Assembly: GCA_937881575.1 (NCBI GenBank)
Contig: CALGEI010000178.1
Coordinates: 1-59,956, forward strand
Source: an uncultured Flavobacteriales bacterium
GTDB taxonomy: Bacteria > Bacteroidota > Bacteroidia > Flavobacteriales_D > Sanyastnellaceae
Length of the DNA stretch: 59,956 nt
Direction of reading: 5' to 3'
Shown here: piece by piece, positions 8,791 through 19,080 of the stretch
Layout of the letters: every line of letters begins with the position of its first letter
How positions within the stretch are numbered: the first letter of the stretch is position 1
The notes under the pieces: generated by a model
What the model was told of the DNA's origin: nothing
The model's database searches: none
Seen by the model: only the letters and a program-made list of their open reading frames with translations
Position numbers and translations under genes: made by a program

Positions 8791-11685
8791 TTATCGCGCC
8801 ACCACCAACTGAAACGACGCCGTCGTGGACCCCGAAGGATTGAACACCTGCGCGGTATAGATGCCTTCTGCCCATGCGCCGCAATCCACTGACGTGCGTT
8901 CTGATCGAATGATTCCGCTGTAGACCTCTTGTCCTTGGACATTGTAGACCACCAATGTGCGAGGTTCACTGGAGACTTGACTCCATTCTATCCACAACAT
9001 TTCTGCTACAGGATTGGGATAAGCAGACATCCCAATGGCCTCTAACTCTTGCAGCCCATTGACCAGCAAGTTGACCTGCATTTCAACCGTTCCGGCACAT
9101 CCGCTTGTATCCATCTCAGAAACAGCGATGGAACCGTTCATCCCCCCCGATAAATCGTTCCAAACCACCTCAACAGTCGTCACTCCAACACCTTCAAAAG
9201 CGCCAACAAAGCTGCCTTGGTTCACTGCCCATTCATAGGTGTGCTCATCAGGACCATCATAGCTGTAGGTCTCCGAAGTTCCACTCACAGGATCGGTTGA
9301 ACCCGAAATATCACCCTGCCCGACGTATGTGCAAGAGCCATCATCAGAATTGGCCACTTCAGAGTAATTGCAGGATTGATCATCCGTGCATCCCAACACC
9401 TCCTCAACTCCCAAACACAAACAATCGTCTCCGATCACATCCAAGATGGTCTCAGCATTGGCGTCATCGCAAGCATCACCCGTCGAAAAGCACGAGCCAT
9501 CATTGGCATTCGCTTCAGGATCATAATTGCAGGCGTTTTCTTCATTGCAGCCCACCACCACGGGAAGGCAGAAAGGATGCTGGATTGAGCTCCCAAAATC
9601 AGGTTCACCCATCGCTACGATCACGGCTCCTTCCACTGTGCTTAACACATAATTCCCATCGACATCGCACGAACCCCAGACACTTCCATTCAATCCATCA
9701 CCATATGCGTCAGTGATCGTCAACGTGTGACACCCTAAAGGCACACATCCTTGCCAGACCTCCTCGGTTTCCTCATCCGCGTAGGTATCAGCCGCAACCT
9801 CCGCAACCGTCTCTCCATTGGAATCGACAATGCTCCACCCCAATTCCTCTGGCCAGCAGTCCGTCGTTATTGTCAAAATAATGTCGAGGCAGGGGTAATC
9901 ACACGACCCATCATCGATGGTGGCATCTGCACTGTAATTGTTTGCCAACTCATCCGTACAACCTGGCACCAAAGCATCGCAATTGGGGGTTTCTATGAAC
10001 AACGTATCGCTCACCAAGGAATCCAAGGCGAAATACACCTCATACGCCGTATTGGGGTTTAAGCCATCCAACGTCACCGTATTTCCACTGGACAAATCGA
10101 CTCCCAACATCTCGGTCAAGCCACACGTCCAGTTGGCATCAGCCGTATCGCGGTAGCATAAGATCTGGGCCTCACAGAGGAAGTTTGAGAAATTCGCTGT
10201 CAAATCCATGGAGGTGATCACAGCATTGGACTGTGCATCCAACGTGCAGTAAGCTTCGCCTTCAAATGACTCGATATCGCACTCAATTGGACCACATCCT
10301 GAAAGCGCGAGCTCAATGGAGTTGGCGACATTCAAACGACCGCCCGTTGCCACTTCCGTAATCAAGTTGGGCACGAGGTCTGTTCCTTGGTAGAGGTAAC
10401 CCAGCACCAAGTCTGCCGCACCCTGTGGATTGCTGACCGCCAGGTCTGCCAGGTCGGGACAGGGAACACTGTAAATCAGCGCAATGGCTCCAGCCACGCA
10501 GGGACTGGCAAACGATGTACCGCTTGTGTTGCCATAACCGTTGCTCCCACTGGGCAAGTAGACCTGATCGCCTGGAGCAGCCAGGTCAATGGTGGTCACA
10601 CCGTAGCCACTGAACGTTCTAACATCATTGTTATTGGTTGCCGTTACAGAGACCATGTAATCCGAGCTGCATGCTGTGGGCATATCCCCCACGACATCGA
10701 CATTGAGGGCTTGGTTTGTCGTGGCTCCGCAGTTGAGAATTCCAGAAGCACCCAATTCATCATAGTAAGCACACCAAACGGGGTAGTTGGCTGGATTCGC
10801 TTGATCAATGCCCCATGATGCATTGGTCGCAACGACAAAAGCTCCTTTGGATCCTTGGGTCTCGTTGTAAAAATCACGCATGACTTTGGGATACTCATAG
10901 GACGCGATCACATTCGCCTCAGACAAACCGTTGGGCATGTCAATCTGCATGATCTCGACATCCCAGTTGACTCCGGCACCGCCGTTGCCGTTGTCTCCAG
11001 TAGCACCGATCATTCCACTGACCGATGTACCGTGACCACCCGCCGCAATGTTATCACTGTTGTTACCAGAATTCCATCCATCGTAATCATCGACGTATCC
11101 ATTCTCATCATCATCGATGCCATTGTCCGGAATTTCCAAGGTGTTCACCCAGTGGTTGTCAATCAAATCCACGTGGTTGTAATTCGATCCTCCGCCTTCC
11201 AAAACTGCCACGACAATCCGGGCTCCGTTTCCCGCATTGCCACCAGTGGTGATGTCCCATGCTAAATCAGAGTCAATGTCATGATCCCCCGATTGAACAT
11301 GATGCCATTGCTGGCCAAAATTAGGATCGTTGGGAACGGTTTCCCGCTCGGTGACCGTATGGTTCAACTGCACTGCACGCACATGTGGATGATCGGCAAA
11401 ACGATCCAAGGCCGTGGGCCAATCCGAAGCTGCAATGGACAATTGGTAAATCCCTGTGGAAGGCGAAGGCACGCTTACAATCTCAAACGAAGCGATGCCA
11501 CTCAAAGAGGACCAGACCTTGTCAGCATCAACTTGCGGATTCAACATGACCAGCAGCTCATTTGGAGCAAAAGGAGTCTCATCTGCACCCACTTGGGCGA
11601 AGATTGTTTGCATGCTAAACAGAGAGAAAAAGCCAGCAGCCATTGCAACGCCAGCAAAGGAGCAAGAAAAAGAATGTTTCATCAT
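8791..11685 (-). CDS. Secreted S8 subtilisin-like peptidase with T9SS sorting domain
   Basis: About 964 residues from ATG 11685 (ATG 11682 adjacent). Signal peptide about 1-31, then an inhibitor-like propeptide (NELLVMLNP to VRAVQLNHT). In the S8 domain the His (GGHGTSVSG, H218), oxyanion Asn (NASWG, N288) and Ser (GTSFASP, S391) are canonical. The first catalytic position, normally Asp in DTG, is Glu (VAVLEGGG, E163, codon 11197-11199). After the catalytic domain come three GCxD..NY..DGSC repeats, a PKD-like segment and a type A T9SS C-terminal domain (SAYPNPVAEMLWIEW to TASFQLVVAR). Likely a surface or released protease. The Asp to Glu change could be a subfamily trait or reduce activity. 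Confidence 0.92.
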   Translation of the reverse strand: MMKHSFSCSFAGVAMAAGFFSLFSMQTIFAQVGADETPFAPNELLVMLNPQVDADKVWSSLSGIASFEIVSVPSPSTGIYQLSIAASDWPTALDRFADHPHVRAVQLNHTVTERETVPNDPNFGQQWHHVQSGDHDIDSDLAWDITTGGNAGNGARIVVAVLEGGGSNYNHVDLIDNHWVNTLEIPDNGIDDDENGYVDDYDGWNSGNNSDNIAAGGHGTSVSGMIGATGDNGNGGAGVNWDVEIMQIDMPNGLSEANVIASYEYPKVMRDFYNETQGSKGAFVVATNASWGIDQANPANYPVWCAYYDELGASGILNCGATTNQALNVDVVGDMPTACSSDYMVSVTATNNNDVRTFSGYGVTTIDLAAPGDQVYLPSGSNGYGNTSGTSFASPCVAGAIALIYSVPCPDLADLAVSNPQGAADLVLGYLYQGTDLVPNLITEVATGGRLNVANSIELALSGCGPIECDIESFEGEAYCTLDAQSNAVITSMDLTANFSNFLCEAQILCYRDTADANWTCGLTEMLGVDLSSGNTVTLDGLNPNTAYEVYFALDSLVSDTLFIETPNCDALVPGCTDELANNYSADATIDDGSCDYPCLDIILTITTDCWPEELGWSIVDSNGETVAEVAADTYADEETEEVWQGCVPLGCHTLTITDAYGDGLNGSVWGSCDVDGNYVLSTVEGAVIVAMGEPDFGSSIQHPFCLPVVVGCNEENACNYDPEANANDGSCFSTGDACDDANAETILDVIGDDCLCLGVEEVLGCTDDQSCNYSEVANSDDGSCTYVGQGDISGSTDPVSGTSETYSYDGPDEHTYEWAVNQGSFVGAFEGVGVTTVEVVWNDLSGGMNGSIAVSEMDTSGCAGTVEMQVNLLVNGLQELEAIGMSAYPNPVAEMLWIEWSQVSSEPRTLVVYNVQGQEVYSGIIRSERTSVDCGAWAEGIYTAQVFNPSGSTTASFQLVVAR

Positions 11686-11698
11686 CAACAGGTTATTC

Positions 11699-11706
11699 CA
11701 AAAGTA
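11699..11706 (-). promoter_or_regulatory. Putative -7 promoter box of the S8 peptidase gene
   Basis: On the minus strand this reads TACTTTTG, an exact match to TAnnTTTG, ending 13 bases before the ATG at 11685. No TTG is found at the ideal 19-base distance. Confidence 0.4.
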
Positions 11707-11800
11707 GGCAGATTTTGCCTCACGAATTGAAAGAGACCGGAGATTCATTGAAACATTCCCGGCACAAAAAGCGTAAATAAGACACTAACAAGTCTCGTAA

Positions 11801-13489
11801 ATGTGTTCGATTACTGCCCTTCTTAACTTGAGAGATTCCGATGAAGCCCAGCGTGCTTTGGCTCTCAATGTTTCAAAACTCCAACGTCACAGAGGACCGG
11901 ATTGGTCCGGAGTCTACCAGCACGCTCATGCCATTTTAGCGCATGAGCGCCTTGCCATCGTAGACGTTAGCAGCGGCTCCCAACCCCTACTCGACCCCGA
12001 ACACCAGACAGCTCTCGCCGTCAATGGTGAGATCTACAATCATCAAGACATCCGCCGAAACACATCTGAATATCCGTATCAAACGGGTAGCGATTGTGAA
12101 GTGATTCTGGCTTTGTACCGTGATTTCGAAACGGATTTGGTACGACACCTCGAAGGCATGTTTGCCTTCGTTTTATTTGACCCACTTCAGAACAAATGGC
12201 TCATCGGACGCGATCCCATCGGCATCATCCCCTTGTATTATGGTCATGATGGTGATGGCACGTTGTTGGTAGCCTCAGAAATGAAGGCCTTGGCAGCACT
12301 CTGTGATGATGTCTCAGAATTCCCTCCCGGCCACATTTGGTCTTCAGACGATGCCGCTCCGCATAAGTACTTCCAAACCGACTGGATGGATTGGGAAACC
12401 ACGCCTAAAAACAAGCTTGACCTAAAGGAACTCAATGCACAGCTCACGGAGTCGGTGCGCTCTCACCTCATGGGCGATGTACCCTATGGGCTATTGATCA
12501 GCGGAGGCTTGGACTCCAGTGTGATCGCTGCCATTGCGCAGTCATTCGCCAAAAAACGTGTGGATGATAACAATGAAACCGAAGCTTGGTGGCCTCGGGC
12601 GCACAGTTTCAGCATTGGCCTGGAAGGCAGTCCCGACGTTGCTGCTGCTCAAAAAGTGGCCGAACACATCGGCACTGCCCATCACCCCTTGACATTTACG
12701 ATTCAAGAAGGTTTGGACGCTCTAGAGGATGTCATCTTGCACGTCGAGACATACGATGTCACGACCATTCGTTCCTCCACCCCCATGTACCTCATGGCTC
12801 GCCAAATCAAGGCCATGGGGATTAAAATGGTACTTTCAGGAGAAGGAGCAGACGAAATATTCGGAGGTTATTTGTACTTCCACCTCGCTCCTGACGCCAA
12901 AGAATTTCATGAAGAAACGGTCCGAAAGGTTCTAGCATTAAGTCAGTATGACTGTTCTCGCGCCAACAAAGCCATGATGGCCTGGGGCATCGAAACCCGC
13001 GTTCCGTTTTTGCACAAACCCTTCGTTGACTATGCCATGTCGCTGGACCCGGAAGTCAAGATGGGCGGAAACGGGCGGATTGAAAAACACATCATTCGCG
13101 AGGCCTTTGAAGGCACCATTCCCGATGAGATTCTTTGGAGACAAAAGGAACAATTCTCTGATGGCGTTGGCTATGGATGGATCGATGGTCTGAAGGATCA
13201 TGCTGAATCACACATTTCAGATGACGAGTTTTCTCGTGCTTCCGTGCGATTCCCGATCAATCCGCCGGATACGAAAGAGGGCTACTATTACCGCACCATT
13301 TTTGAAAACCACTTTCCCTCAGCCGCTTGCGCTGCGACAGTCCCTGGAGGGAAATCGGTGGCTTGCAGCACCGAGAAGGCGTTAGAATGGAGCGAAAGCT
13401 TAAAAAATGTAGTCGACCCTTCGGGAAGAGCGGTCACCGCTGTTCACAATGCAGGATACCAAGGGACTGACCCCAAGAATGCCCAATGA
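11801..13489 (+). CDS. asnB: Asparagine synthase (glutamine-hydrolysing)
   Basis: 562 residues, close to E. coli AsnB. Converts aspartate, glutamine and ATP to asparagine and glutamate. The N-terminal glutaminase domain begins with the catalytic Cys2 (MCSI, where most homologues have MCGI) and contains HRGPDWSG and the AVNGEIYNH block. The synthetase domain has the PP-loop SGGLDSS near residue 231 and the LSGEGADEIFGGY motif near residue 346. Convergent with the TerC gene, the two stops only seven bases apart. Confidence 0.96.
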   Translation: MCSITALLNLRDSDEAQRALALNVSKLQRHRGPDWSGVYQHAHAILAHERLAIVDVSSGSQPLLDPEHQTALAVNGEIYNHQDIRRNTSEYPYQTGSDCEVILALYRDFETDLVRHLEGMFAFVLFDPLQNKWLIGRDPIGIIPLYYGHDGDGTLLVASEMKALAALCDDVSEFPPGHIWSSDDAAPHKYFQTDWMDWETTPKNKLDLKELNAQLTESVRSHLMGDVPYGLLISGGLDSSVIAAIAQSFAKKRVDDNNETEAWWPRAHSFSIGLEGSPDVAAAQKVAEHIGTAHHPLTFTIQEGLDALEDVILHVETYDVTTIRSSTPMYLMARQIKAMGIKMVLSGEGADEIFGGYLYFHLAPDAKEFHEETVRKVLALSQYDCSRANKAMMAWGIETRVPFLHKPFVDYAMSLDPEVKMGGNGRIEKHIIREAFEGTIPDEILWRQKEQFSDGVGYGWIDGLKDHAESHISDDEFSRASVRFPINPPDTKEGYYYRTIFENHFPSAACAATVPGGKSVACSTEKALEWSESLKNVVDPSGRAVTAVHNAGYQGTDPKNAQ

Positions 13490-13496
13490 CCTCGAG

Positions 13497-14261
13497 TCAT
13501 TTGGACGATTTCTCAAATTTTCGCTGATACTTTGTTTGCACGAGATCGACCACAATCAGGACGGTCACGACGAAGTAAAACGTCGTCTTGTTCAGTGGCT
13601 CAATTGCCCCCCCGAACAAGGTCAGGTGTGCCATGTGCCCGCCTTCAGACAGCAACATGACTCCCACGATGAGCAAAATAAACAGGCCGAGCACTTCATA
13701 GGCCCGGTTCTTCTTCAAGAATTCAGCGACTCGATTGGCCAAGGCCAACATCACGACACCGCTCAATAGAATGGCCAACGCCATGATCCAGAGCACGTCG
13801 GTCAACGCAATGGCCGTCAGCACAGAGTCAAACGAAAACACAACGTTCATGAGAACAATGGCTCCGATGGCTGCGGCCGGTTTTCGGTATTTTTTAGCGG
13901 ACTGATCGGTGGATTCTTCAAAGGCCAACATGTGCCATACTTCACGCACAGCAGTGTACACAATGAATCCACCGCCCAACATAGCGATGAGGCTGTGTCC
14001 ATTGAAATGTCCCTGAACGGCCTCCCCCCAATTCACATGGAACAATGGAGCTTGGAACAAGGCAATCAGCTGAACAAGCAATACCAACAAGACCAGCCTC
14101 ATGAGGACCGCACCGACAATACCAATGCGTTGCACTCGGCGTTGTTCTTCCTTGGCCACTCGCCCAGATTCTATGGCGATGTACAACAAGTTGTCGATGC
14201 CCAAAACAGCCTCTAAAGCGATGAGCATGAACAGGGTACCAATCGATTCAACCCATTCCAT
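13497..14261 (-). CDS. TerC-family integral membrane protein
   Basis: 254 residues with about seven membrane segments. The two signature motifs with a buried aspartate are present: EAVLGIDNLLYIA near residue 17 and NVVFSFDSVLTAIALT near residue 138. TerC proteins are linked to tellurite resistance and, in other bacteria, to manganese export. Last gene of the minus-strand run, 6 bases after the nitroreductase gene, so probably co-transcribed. Confidence 0.9.
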   Translation of the reverse strand: MEWVESIGTLFMLIALEAVLGIDNLLYIAIESGRVAKEEQRRVQRIGIVGAVLMRLVLLVLLVQLIALFQAPLFHVNWGEAVQGHFNGHSLIAMLGGGFIVYTAVREVWHMLAFEESTDQSAKKYRKPAAAIGAIVLMNVVFSFDSVLTAIALTDVLWIMALAILLSGVVMLALANRVAEFLKKNRAYEVLGLFILLIVGVMLLSEGGHMAHLTLFGGAIEPLNKTTFYFVVTVLIVVDLVQTKYQRKFEKSSK

Positions 14262-14267
14262 CTTTTC

Positions 14268-15047
14268 TCAATGTTCGTGAATAAAATGTGCAGAGTCGAA
14301 CCGAAAACGTGGACCATAAACTCCTCCCTCAGCCCGTTGACCTACAGACACTGCCATGGTAATTCCAGCGGCACGAGGCAATCCCAAAAGGCGCTTCACC
14401 CTTTGAGAGTCAAGGCCTTCCATGGGACACGAATCGAATCCCTCCGCACGCACAGCGAGCATGAAATTCTGCGCCGCTAAAGCCGTAGTCTTGTGCGCCC
14501 ATGTCTGCATTTGACCCGCATGAATGGGTTCACGAGGTGTCGGTTTTTTGATTCCGCGTATGGAAAACCACACCCATTTGAATGGGCGATAAACGCTCCA
14601 AGGACCTTGGTTGTATACGATTCGAGTGATCTTGTTGAAATATTGCAACGCTTTGCCAGGCGTACCGGGTGATGCCTTCAAATGATCCAGCATCCATCCG
14701 TTGTTTCGCTTCCATAAATCTGGTCGGGCAACAAACACAACCAATTCCTGAGCCGTTGCCGCCGCAGGCTGACCCAAACAGGCATCGACCAGCAATTGCT
14801 TTTTCTCCGGGCTGCGAACCCAATGGAGTTCCCACGTCTGCAAGTTGGATGATGTCGGTGCTTTCAAGGCGGCCTCCAAGCAACGCCGCATGGTCTCTTC
14901 TGGAACAGGGGCTTTCGAATAGACGCGTACACTCCGTCGAGATTCTAGGACGTCATAAAAAGCTTGCGCGTCGACCGCGGGCGCTTCTTCCATCTTACGC
15001 GCAGAACTTTGAGCTTCCTTGGAATCGAATATCTTGACTTTCACCAT
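14268..15047 (-). CDS. Nitroreductase-family FMN oxidoreductase
   Basis: 259 residues. Residues about 30-70 carry the nitroreductase fold signature SRRSVRVYSKAPVPEET and ALKAPTSSNLQTWE, which bind FMN. A Gly-rich C-terminal loop (GLPRAAGITMAVSVGQ) also fits. The enzyme would use NAD(P)H to reduce quinone-, nitro- or flavin-type substrates; the real one is unknown. Follows the thymidine phosphorylase gene by 9 bases. Confidence 0.88.
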   Translation of the reverse strand: MVKVKIFDSKEAQSSARKMEEAPAVDAQAFYDVLESRRSVRVYSKAPVPEETMRRCLEAALKAPTSSNLQTWELHWVRSPEKKQLLVDACLGQPAAATAQELVVFVARPDLWKRNNGWMLDHLKASPGTPGKALQYFNKITRIVYNQGPWSVYRPFKWVWFSIRGIKKPTPREPIHAGQMQTWAHKTTALAAQNFMLAVRAEGFDSCPMEGLDSQRVKRLLGLPRAAGITMAVSVGQRAEGGVYGPRFRFDSAHFIHEH

Positions 15048-15056
15048 GCTCCAAAT

Positions 15057-16391
15057 CTACGCCTTCGTTCGCTCAAGCAGCATCGAATTCGTCGGGCTTA
15101 CCTGCTTTTGACTGAATGCATATGCCTCTTGGACTCGATGCGCAGCCCGCTCAAATCCGGCATCGTTTCGCGCATGCACCCAAGCCAATGGCACCTCAGC
15201 ACTTACCGGGTCGCCTGGCATCAAAAAGCCAGAACAACCTACTGCCAAATCGAGCACTTGATTGGGTCGTGTCCTACCTCCTCCCAAGGCCACTACCGCC
15301 ATGCCCAAGGACCGGGTATCCAGGTGGTCCACGAAGAATCCGTTGAACTGCGGGGCTGCGAATACTGGACGTTTCTCCGCAATTTCCAAATGCGCAGTCG
15401 GACGCTCCATGAAGTCTACAGGCCCCCCCATTGCCGCGATAGAACGGCCAAAATGTTCAGCGGCTCGACCTGATCTGAGCGCATCATCGATCATGGCTGC
15501 AGCCTTCTCGTCGCTTGAAGCCAAACTTGATTGTCTGAGCAACATGCTGACTAACGTTCTCGTTACCTCATCCAGACGTTCTGAATCGATGTTGCCTTGC
15601 AGATAACGCACCGCTTCCATCACCTCCAATGCATTTCCTGCAGAGTGAGCCAAGGGCTGATCCATGCTGGTTAGCAACGCCTCAGTTGGCATGCCCGCGT
15701 CCGTTCCCACCTTGCAAAGAGAATGAGCTAAAGCACGCGCAGCGTCCAAATCCTTCATGAACGCACCGTTGCCCACCTTGATGTCCATGACGAGGTGTTC
15801 CAAGCCGGCAGCCAACTTTTTGGACAAGATACTGGCCGTGATCAGACCGTATTGTTCCACGGTCGCAGTGACATCCCGTGTGGCATACATCCGACGATCA
15901 GCCGGCGCCAAGTCCGCTGTTTGGCCTGCGATGGCCATGCCCGTGGAAGCAACGACTTGTTGAAAATGCCGCACCGTGGGCTGGGTGGAATATCCGGGGA
16001 TGGCTTCCAATTTATCAACCGTTCCGCCCGTATGCGCCAATCCTCTTCCCGCAATCATGGGCACAAACCCACCACATGCCGCCAAAATGGGCGCCAACAT
16101 CAAGGAAACGGCATCCCCTATTCCTCCCGTTGAATGCTTGTCCAAAACAGGGCCATGCAACCCAAAGCCGCCCCAGTTCAAAACTTCACCAGAATCCCGC
16201 ATGGACTTGGTCAACTCCGTGCGTTCAGCCATGTTCAAGTCCTGAAAATAAGCCGCCATCGAAAACGCCGCAATTTGAGCGTCGCTGACTTCATCGCTTG
16301 CAACACCCTCGATAAAACGGCGAATTTCTGCAGGAGACAAGGCGTTTCCGTCCCGCTTACTGCGGATGATTTCGGGGATCAATAAATCCAT
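15057..16391 (-). CDS. deoA: Thymidine (pyrimidine-nucleoside) phosphorylase
   Basis: 444 residues from MDLLIPEIIRSKRDG; 16 codons upstream are open but would only add a non-conserved extension. The family motif DKHSTGGIGDAVSL is near residue 84, and the C-terminal pyrimidine phosphorylase domain is complete (VDFMERP to RVQEAYAFS). It splits thymidine with phosphate into thymine and deoxyribose 1-phosphate. It sits 22 bases behind the nucleoside transporter gene, consistent with uptake followed by phosphorolysis. Pyrimidine-nucleoside phosphorylase (Pdp) is the alternative name. Confidence 0.93.
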   Translation of the reverse strand: MDLLIPEIIRSKRDGNALSPAEIRRFIEGVASDEVSDAQIAAFSMAAYFQDLNMAERTELTKSMRDSGEVLNWGGFGLHGPVLDKHSTGGIGDAVSLMLAPILAACGGFVPMIAGRGLAHTGGTVDKLEAIPGYSTQPTVRHFQQVVASTGMAIAGQTADLAPADRRMYATRDVTATVEQYGLITASILSKKLAAGLEHLVMDIKVGNGAFMKDLDAARALAHSLCKVGTDAGMPTEALLTSMDQPLAHSAGNALEVMEAVRYLQGNIDSERLDEVTRTLVSMLLRQSSLASSDEKAAAMIDDALRSGRAAEHFGRSIAAMGGPVDFMERPTAHLEIAEKRPVFAAPQFNGFFVDHLDTRSLGMAVVALGGGRTRPNQVLDLAVGCSGFLMPGDPVSAEVPLAWVHARNDAGFERAAHRVQEAYAFSQKQVSPTNSMLLERTKA

Positions 16392-16413
16392 GGTTCGTGG
16401 CGTGTATTTGAAC

Positions 16414-17676
16414 TCACAAGGACAAGAAGAGCCCTGCAATCGTAGCTGACATCAAATTGGAAAGTGTAGCCGCTAAAACAGCCTGCAATCCAAACCTTGC
16501 AATGTCAGCGCGGCGCGATGGGGCCAACGATCCCAACCCTCCCAGCAAAATCGCAATGGATGAAAGATTGGCAAATCCACAAAGAGCAAACGAAACAATG
16601 GCCTTGGTCTTTTCTGACAAGACCATCACTGCACCTTCATTCAAGTAGGGCGCGAAGTCCAAGTAGGCGACGAATTCATTCACGACCAATTTCTGTCCGA
16701 TAAATGATCCGGCCACCACTGCTTCTGACCAAGGCACTCCAATCAGAAAAGCCAATGGAGCAAATAGGTATCCCAGAATGAGTTCCAACGTCAATTCCGG
16801 CATGCCAAACCAGCCACCAATGCCTCCGAAAATACCGTTGAGAAGAGCGATCAATCCCACAAAAGCCAAAAGCATCGCCCCAACATTCATCGCCAACTTC
16901 AGTCCAGAAGAAGCGCCTGTTGCGGCCGCGTCAATGACATTGACCGGTCGATCCTCCTCCGCTCCTTTGAGGTCTTCCTCACTCAGGAACTCATTCGGTT
17001 CTTCCGTTTCTGGTCGAATCAACTTGGCAAAGAGCAGCCCGCCCGGGGCCGCCATGAAGGAAGCCGCAATGAGATATTCAACCGGAACTCCCAAGGACGC
17101 ATAGCCCGCCAAAACGGATCCAGCCACTGAGGCCAACCCGCCGACCATCACCGCAAACAATTCCGATTGGGTCATGGTTTTGATGTACGGTTTGACGACC
17201 AATGGCGCCTCCGTTTGACCGACAAAAATATTGGCCGTTGCTGAAAGGGATTCGGCTTTGGATGTCCCCAAAAGACGACGAAGACCACCCCCTAGCGTAT
17301 TGATAACAAGCTGCATAACACCGATGTAGTAAAGCACTGCTATAAGCGATGAGAAAAACACGATGACCGGTAAAACCCGCACGGCGAACACAAATCCACC
17401 CGATGGAAACAAATCGAACATGGCGTCCGAATTCAACCCACCGAAGATGAATGAAATGCCATCGTTGCCATAATCAATGACACGTTGTACGCCGGCCGAA
17501 ACTTTGAGCAACGCCGTTTTTCCAAAGGGAACATACAGCACCAAGGCTCCGAAAAAAAGCTGGATTAAGAAGGCCCCCAACACAGTTCGAATGCGGATGG
17601 CTTTGCGATTGCTTGAAAGCAAAAGCGCCAAACCAATCAGGACCGGCATTCCCAATAAACTCATCATGATGCTCAT
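16414..17676 (-). CDS. nupC: NupC-type concentrative nucleoside transporter
   Basis: About 420 residues; start set at MSIMMSLLG (17676), an ATG at 17700 being possible. Multiple membrane helices, with the family blocks [41 protein letters not shown] and [16 protein letters not shown]. The last is followed by the [17 protein letters not shown] block typical of CNT transporters, which import nucleosides with H+ or Na+. Its neighbours are deoA downstream and a beta-barrel gene and cdd upstream, all on the same strand. Confidence 0.92.
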   Translation of the reverse strand: MSIMMSLLGMPVLIGLALLLSSNRKAIRIRTVLGAFLIQLFFGALVLYVPFGKTALLKVSAGVQRVIDYGNDGISFIFGGLNSDAMFDLFPSGGFVFAVRVLPVIVFFSSLIAVLYYIGVMQLVINTLGGGLRRLLGTSKAESLSATANIFVGQTEAPLVVKPYIKTMTQSELFAVMVGGLASVAGSVLAGYASLGVPVEYLIAASFMAAPGGLLFAKLIRPETEEPNEFLSEEDLKGAEEDRPVNVIDAAATGASSGLKLAMNVGAMLLAFVGLIALLNGIFGGIGGWFGMPELTLELILGYLFAPLAFLIGVPWSEAVVAGSFIGQKLVVNEFVAYLDFAPYLNEGAVMVLSEKTKAIVSFALCGFANLSSIAILLGGLGSLAPSRRADIARFGLQAVLAATLSNLMSATIAGLFLSL

Positions 17677-17742
17677 GGGAGCGAATCTACGCTGAAGCAA
17701 ACAAACCTCTGCAACCTCGGCCCGAAGCAGCAGCTAAAATTG

Positions 17743-19023
17743 TCAACTCGCTAGAAACCTGCTGTAACCAAGATGCCAGCGGATCCCAAACAAAACCTGG
17801 AGGTGTCCCATCGAATTGCGGTGAATTAGCGAGGCACCTTCCCGGTTCGATTGGCGCATGAGGCCTCCACCGCGAACGACATACGACCAACCGCGCACCG
17901 TGGGAATCTCGGCATCCAAACGCCAGGATGTGAGACGGTATTGCAACGACTCCAATCCCCGGTCTGTCCAAGCCAAACGGTTCTCATAACTTTCACCCCC
18001 CTTGTACAAGCCCATTTCCAATTTCAGAAAATGAGAACGACAAAAGAGGCCTCCTCCCATGGTCCAAGTCTTCCTGCCAAAATCGCCCAAGCTTTCATCA
18101 TATCGGCGATTCCATGTCACATCCATGAAAAAATCCCAACCGAAACGAGATGCAGAAGCATAGCGAGCATGGACTTCCCAATCCACCCAGACACGTTGTG
18201 GCATCAGACCCGATTGTTCCGCCCGGAACTTAAAGTCCAACGGATTGACCGGTACGATGCCGAATCCCTCGCCGACGCACCAATCATTGAAATTGCGTTG
18301 ACTGAATTGCGTTCGCATTTTCAATGCACCCGCATCTTTTGTCCTCTTCGGATTCACTAAATTAAATCTTCGCAAACCCCGAGCGCGGCGAAACAGATCC
18401 CAACGCCATTCGGCGTGCAGTTGAAACAGCTGGTTGCCATAGCTCGGCGAACTCGCCTGATACATCGAACGATTCCACGCAACCCCCACTTCGGAATGAA
18501 GATGCGGATTCACATCAAAATACATGATTCCAAAAGAATGGACGTCCATGTGTGACATCATCTGCCATTGCTCCCGATCAGCCCAATTCACCTCAAGTTC
18601 TTTTCGTTGAGAAAGAGCCAGCCCCAACTCACCTCGAACACGAGCGTTCATTTGATGGATCAGCCCGGCGCCGAAGTCCAGCTGATGCGCATTGGCATCG
18701 CTTTGAATCGCTTGCCGCTTTGCATACCCCGAAGCGCTGACGGTCCAATGGCTTTTCCCATGAGCGACCTCATTCTTCCAGCGTCCTTCCAACCGTGTGA
18801 AGACATCTTGCGTTGGCTTCTTTGCCGGGTCAGACATGCCTACAGGCATGCGCCAAACATTTCCATCCAATCCACTGCTCACCTCGACCAGTCCCACTCC
18901 TGAAAAAAATCCATCTTGACCAAAACTCGTTGGTGCGACCAGCCAAAATCCAAGGCACAGTATCAGCGGGTAGCGTTCGATTAAAAATCGCAGGCAGCCG
19001 ATATGGAACTTAGAGATGCGCAT
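17743..19023 (-). CDS. Putative outer-membrane beta-barrel protein of the nucleoside cluster
   Basis: 426 residues, no recognised family. The N-terminus is a signal peptide ending in FGQ (about residues 12-36). The rest shows alternating amphipathic strands rich in Trp, Arg, Gly and aromatic residues (for example FRAEQSGLMPQRVWVDWEV, LQVLFGIRWHLGYS) and ends in a short strand, as expected for an outer-membrane barrel. It lies between cdd and nupC with gaps of 57 and 66 bases, so it may be the outer-membrane entry point for nucleosides. That role is inference from position only. Confidence 0.6.
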   Translation of the reverse strand: MRISKFHIGCLRFLIERYPLILCLGFWLVAPTSFGQDGFFSGVGLVEVSSGLDGNVWRMPVGMSDPAKKPTQDVFTRLEGRWKNEVAHGKSHWTVSASGYAKRQAIQSDANAHQLDFGAGLIHQMNARVRGELGLALSQRKELEVNWADREQWQMMSHMDVHSFGIMYFDVNPHLHSEVGVAWNRSMYQASSPSYGNQLFQLHAEWRWDLFRRARGLRRFNLVNPKRTKDAGALKMRTQFSQRNFNDWCVGEGFGIVPVNPLDFKFRAEQSGLMPQRVWVDWEVHARYASASRFGWDFFMDVTWNRRYDESLGDFGRKTWTMGGGLFCRSHFLKLEMGLYKGGESYENRLAWTDRGLESLQYRLTSWRLDAEIPTVRGWSYVVRGGGLMRQSNREGASLIHRNSMGHLQVLFGIRWHLGYSRFLAS

Positions 19024-19080
19024 TTGCGTCGGGAGTGGAATGAACTCCTCCTACCGTTACGCATATAAACACCTAAGGTT

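Noticed and set aside
13490-13496. Terminator between asnB and the TerC gene
   Set aside because: Only seven bases separate the convergent stops and no hairpin with a T run is present.
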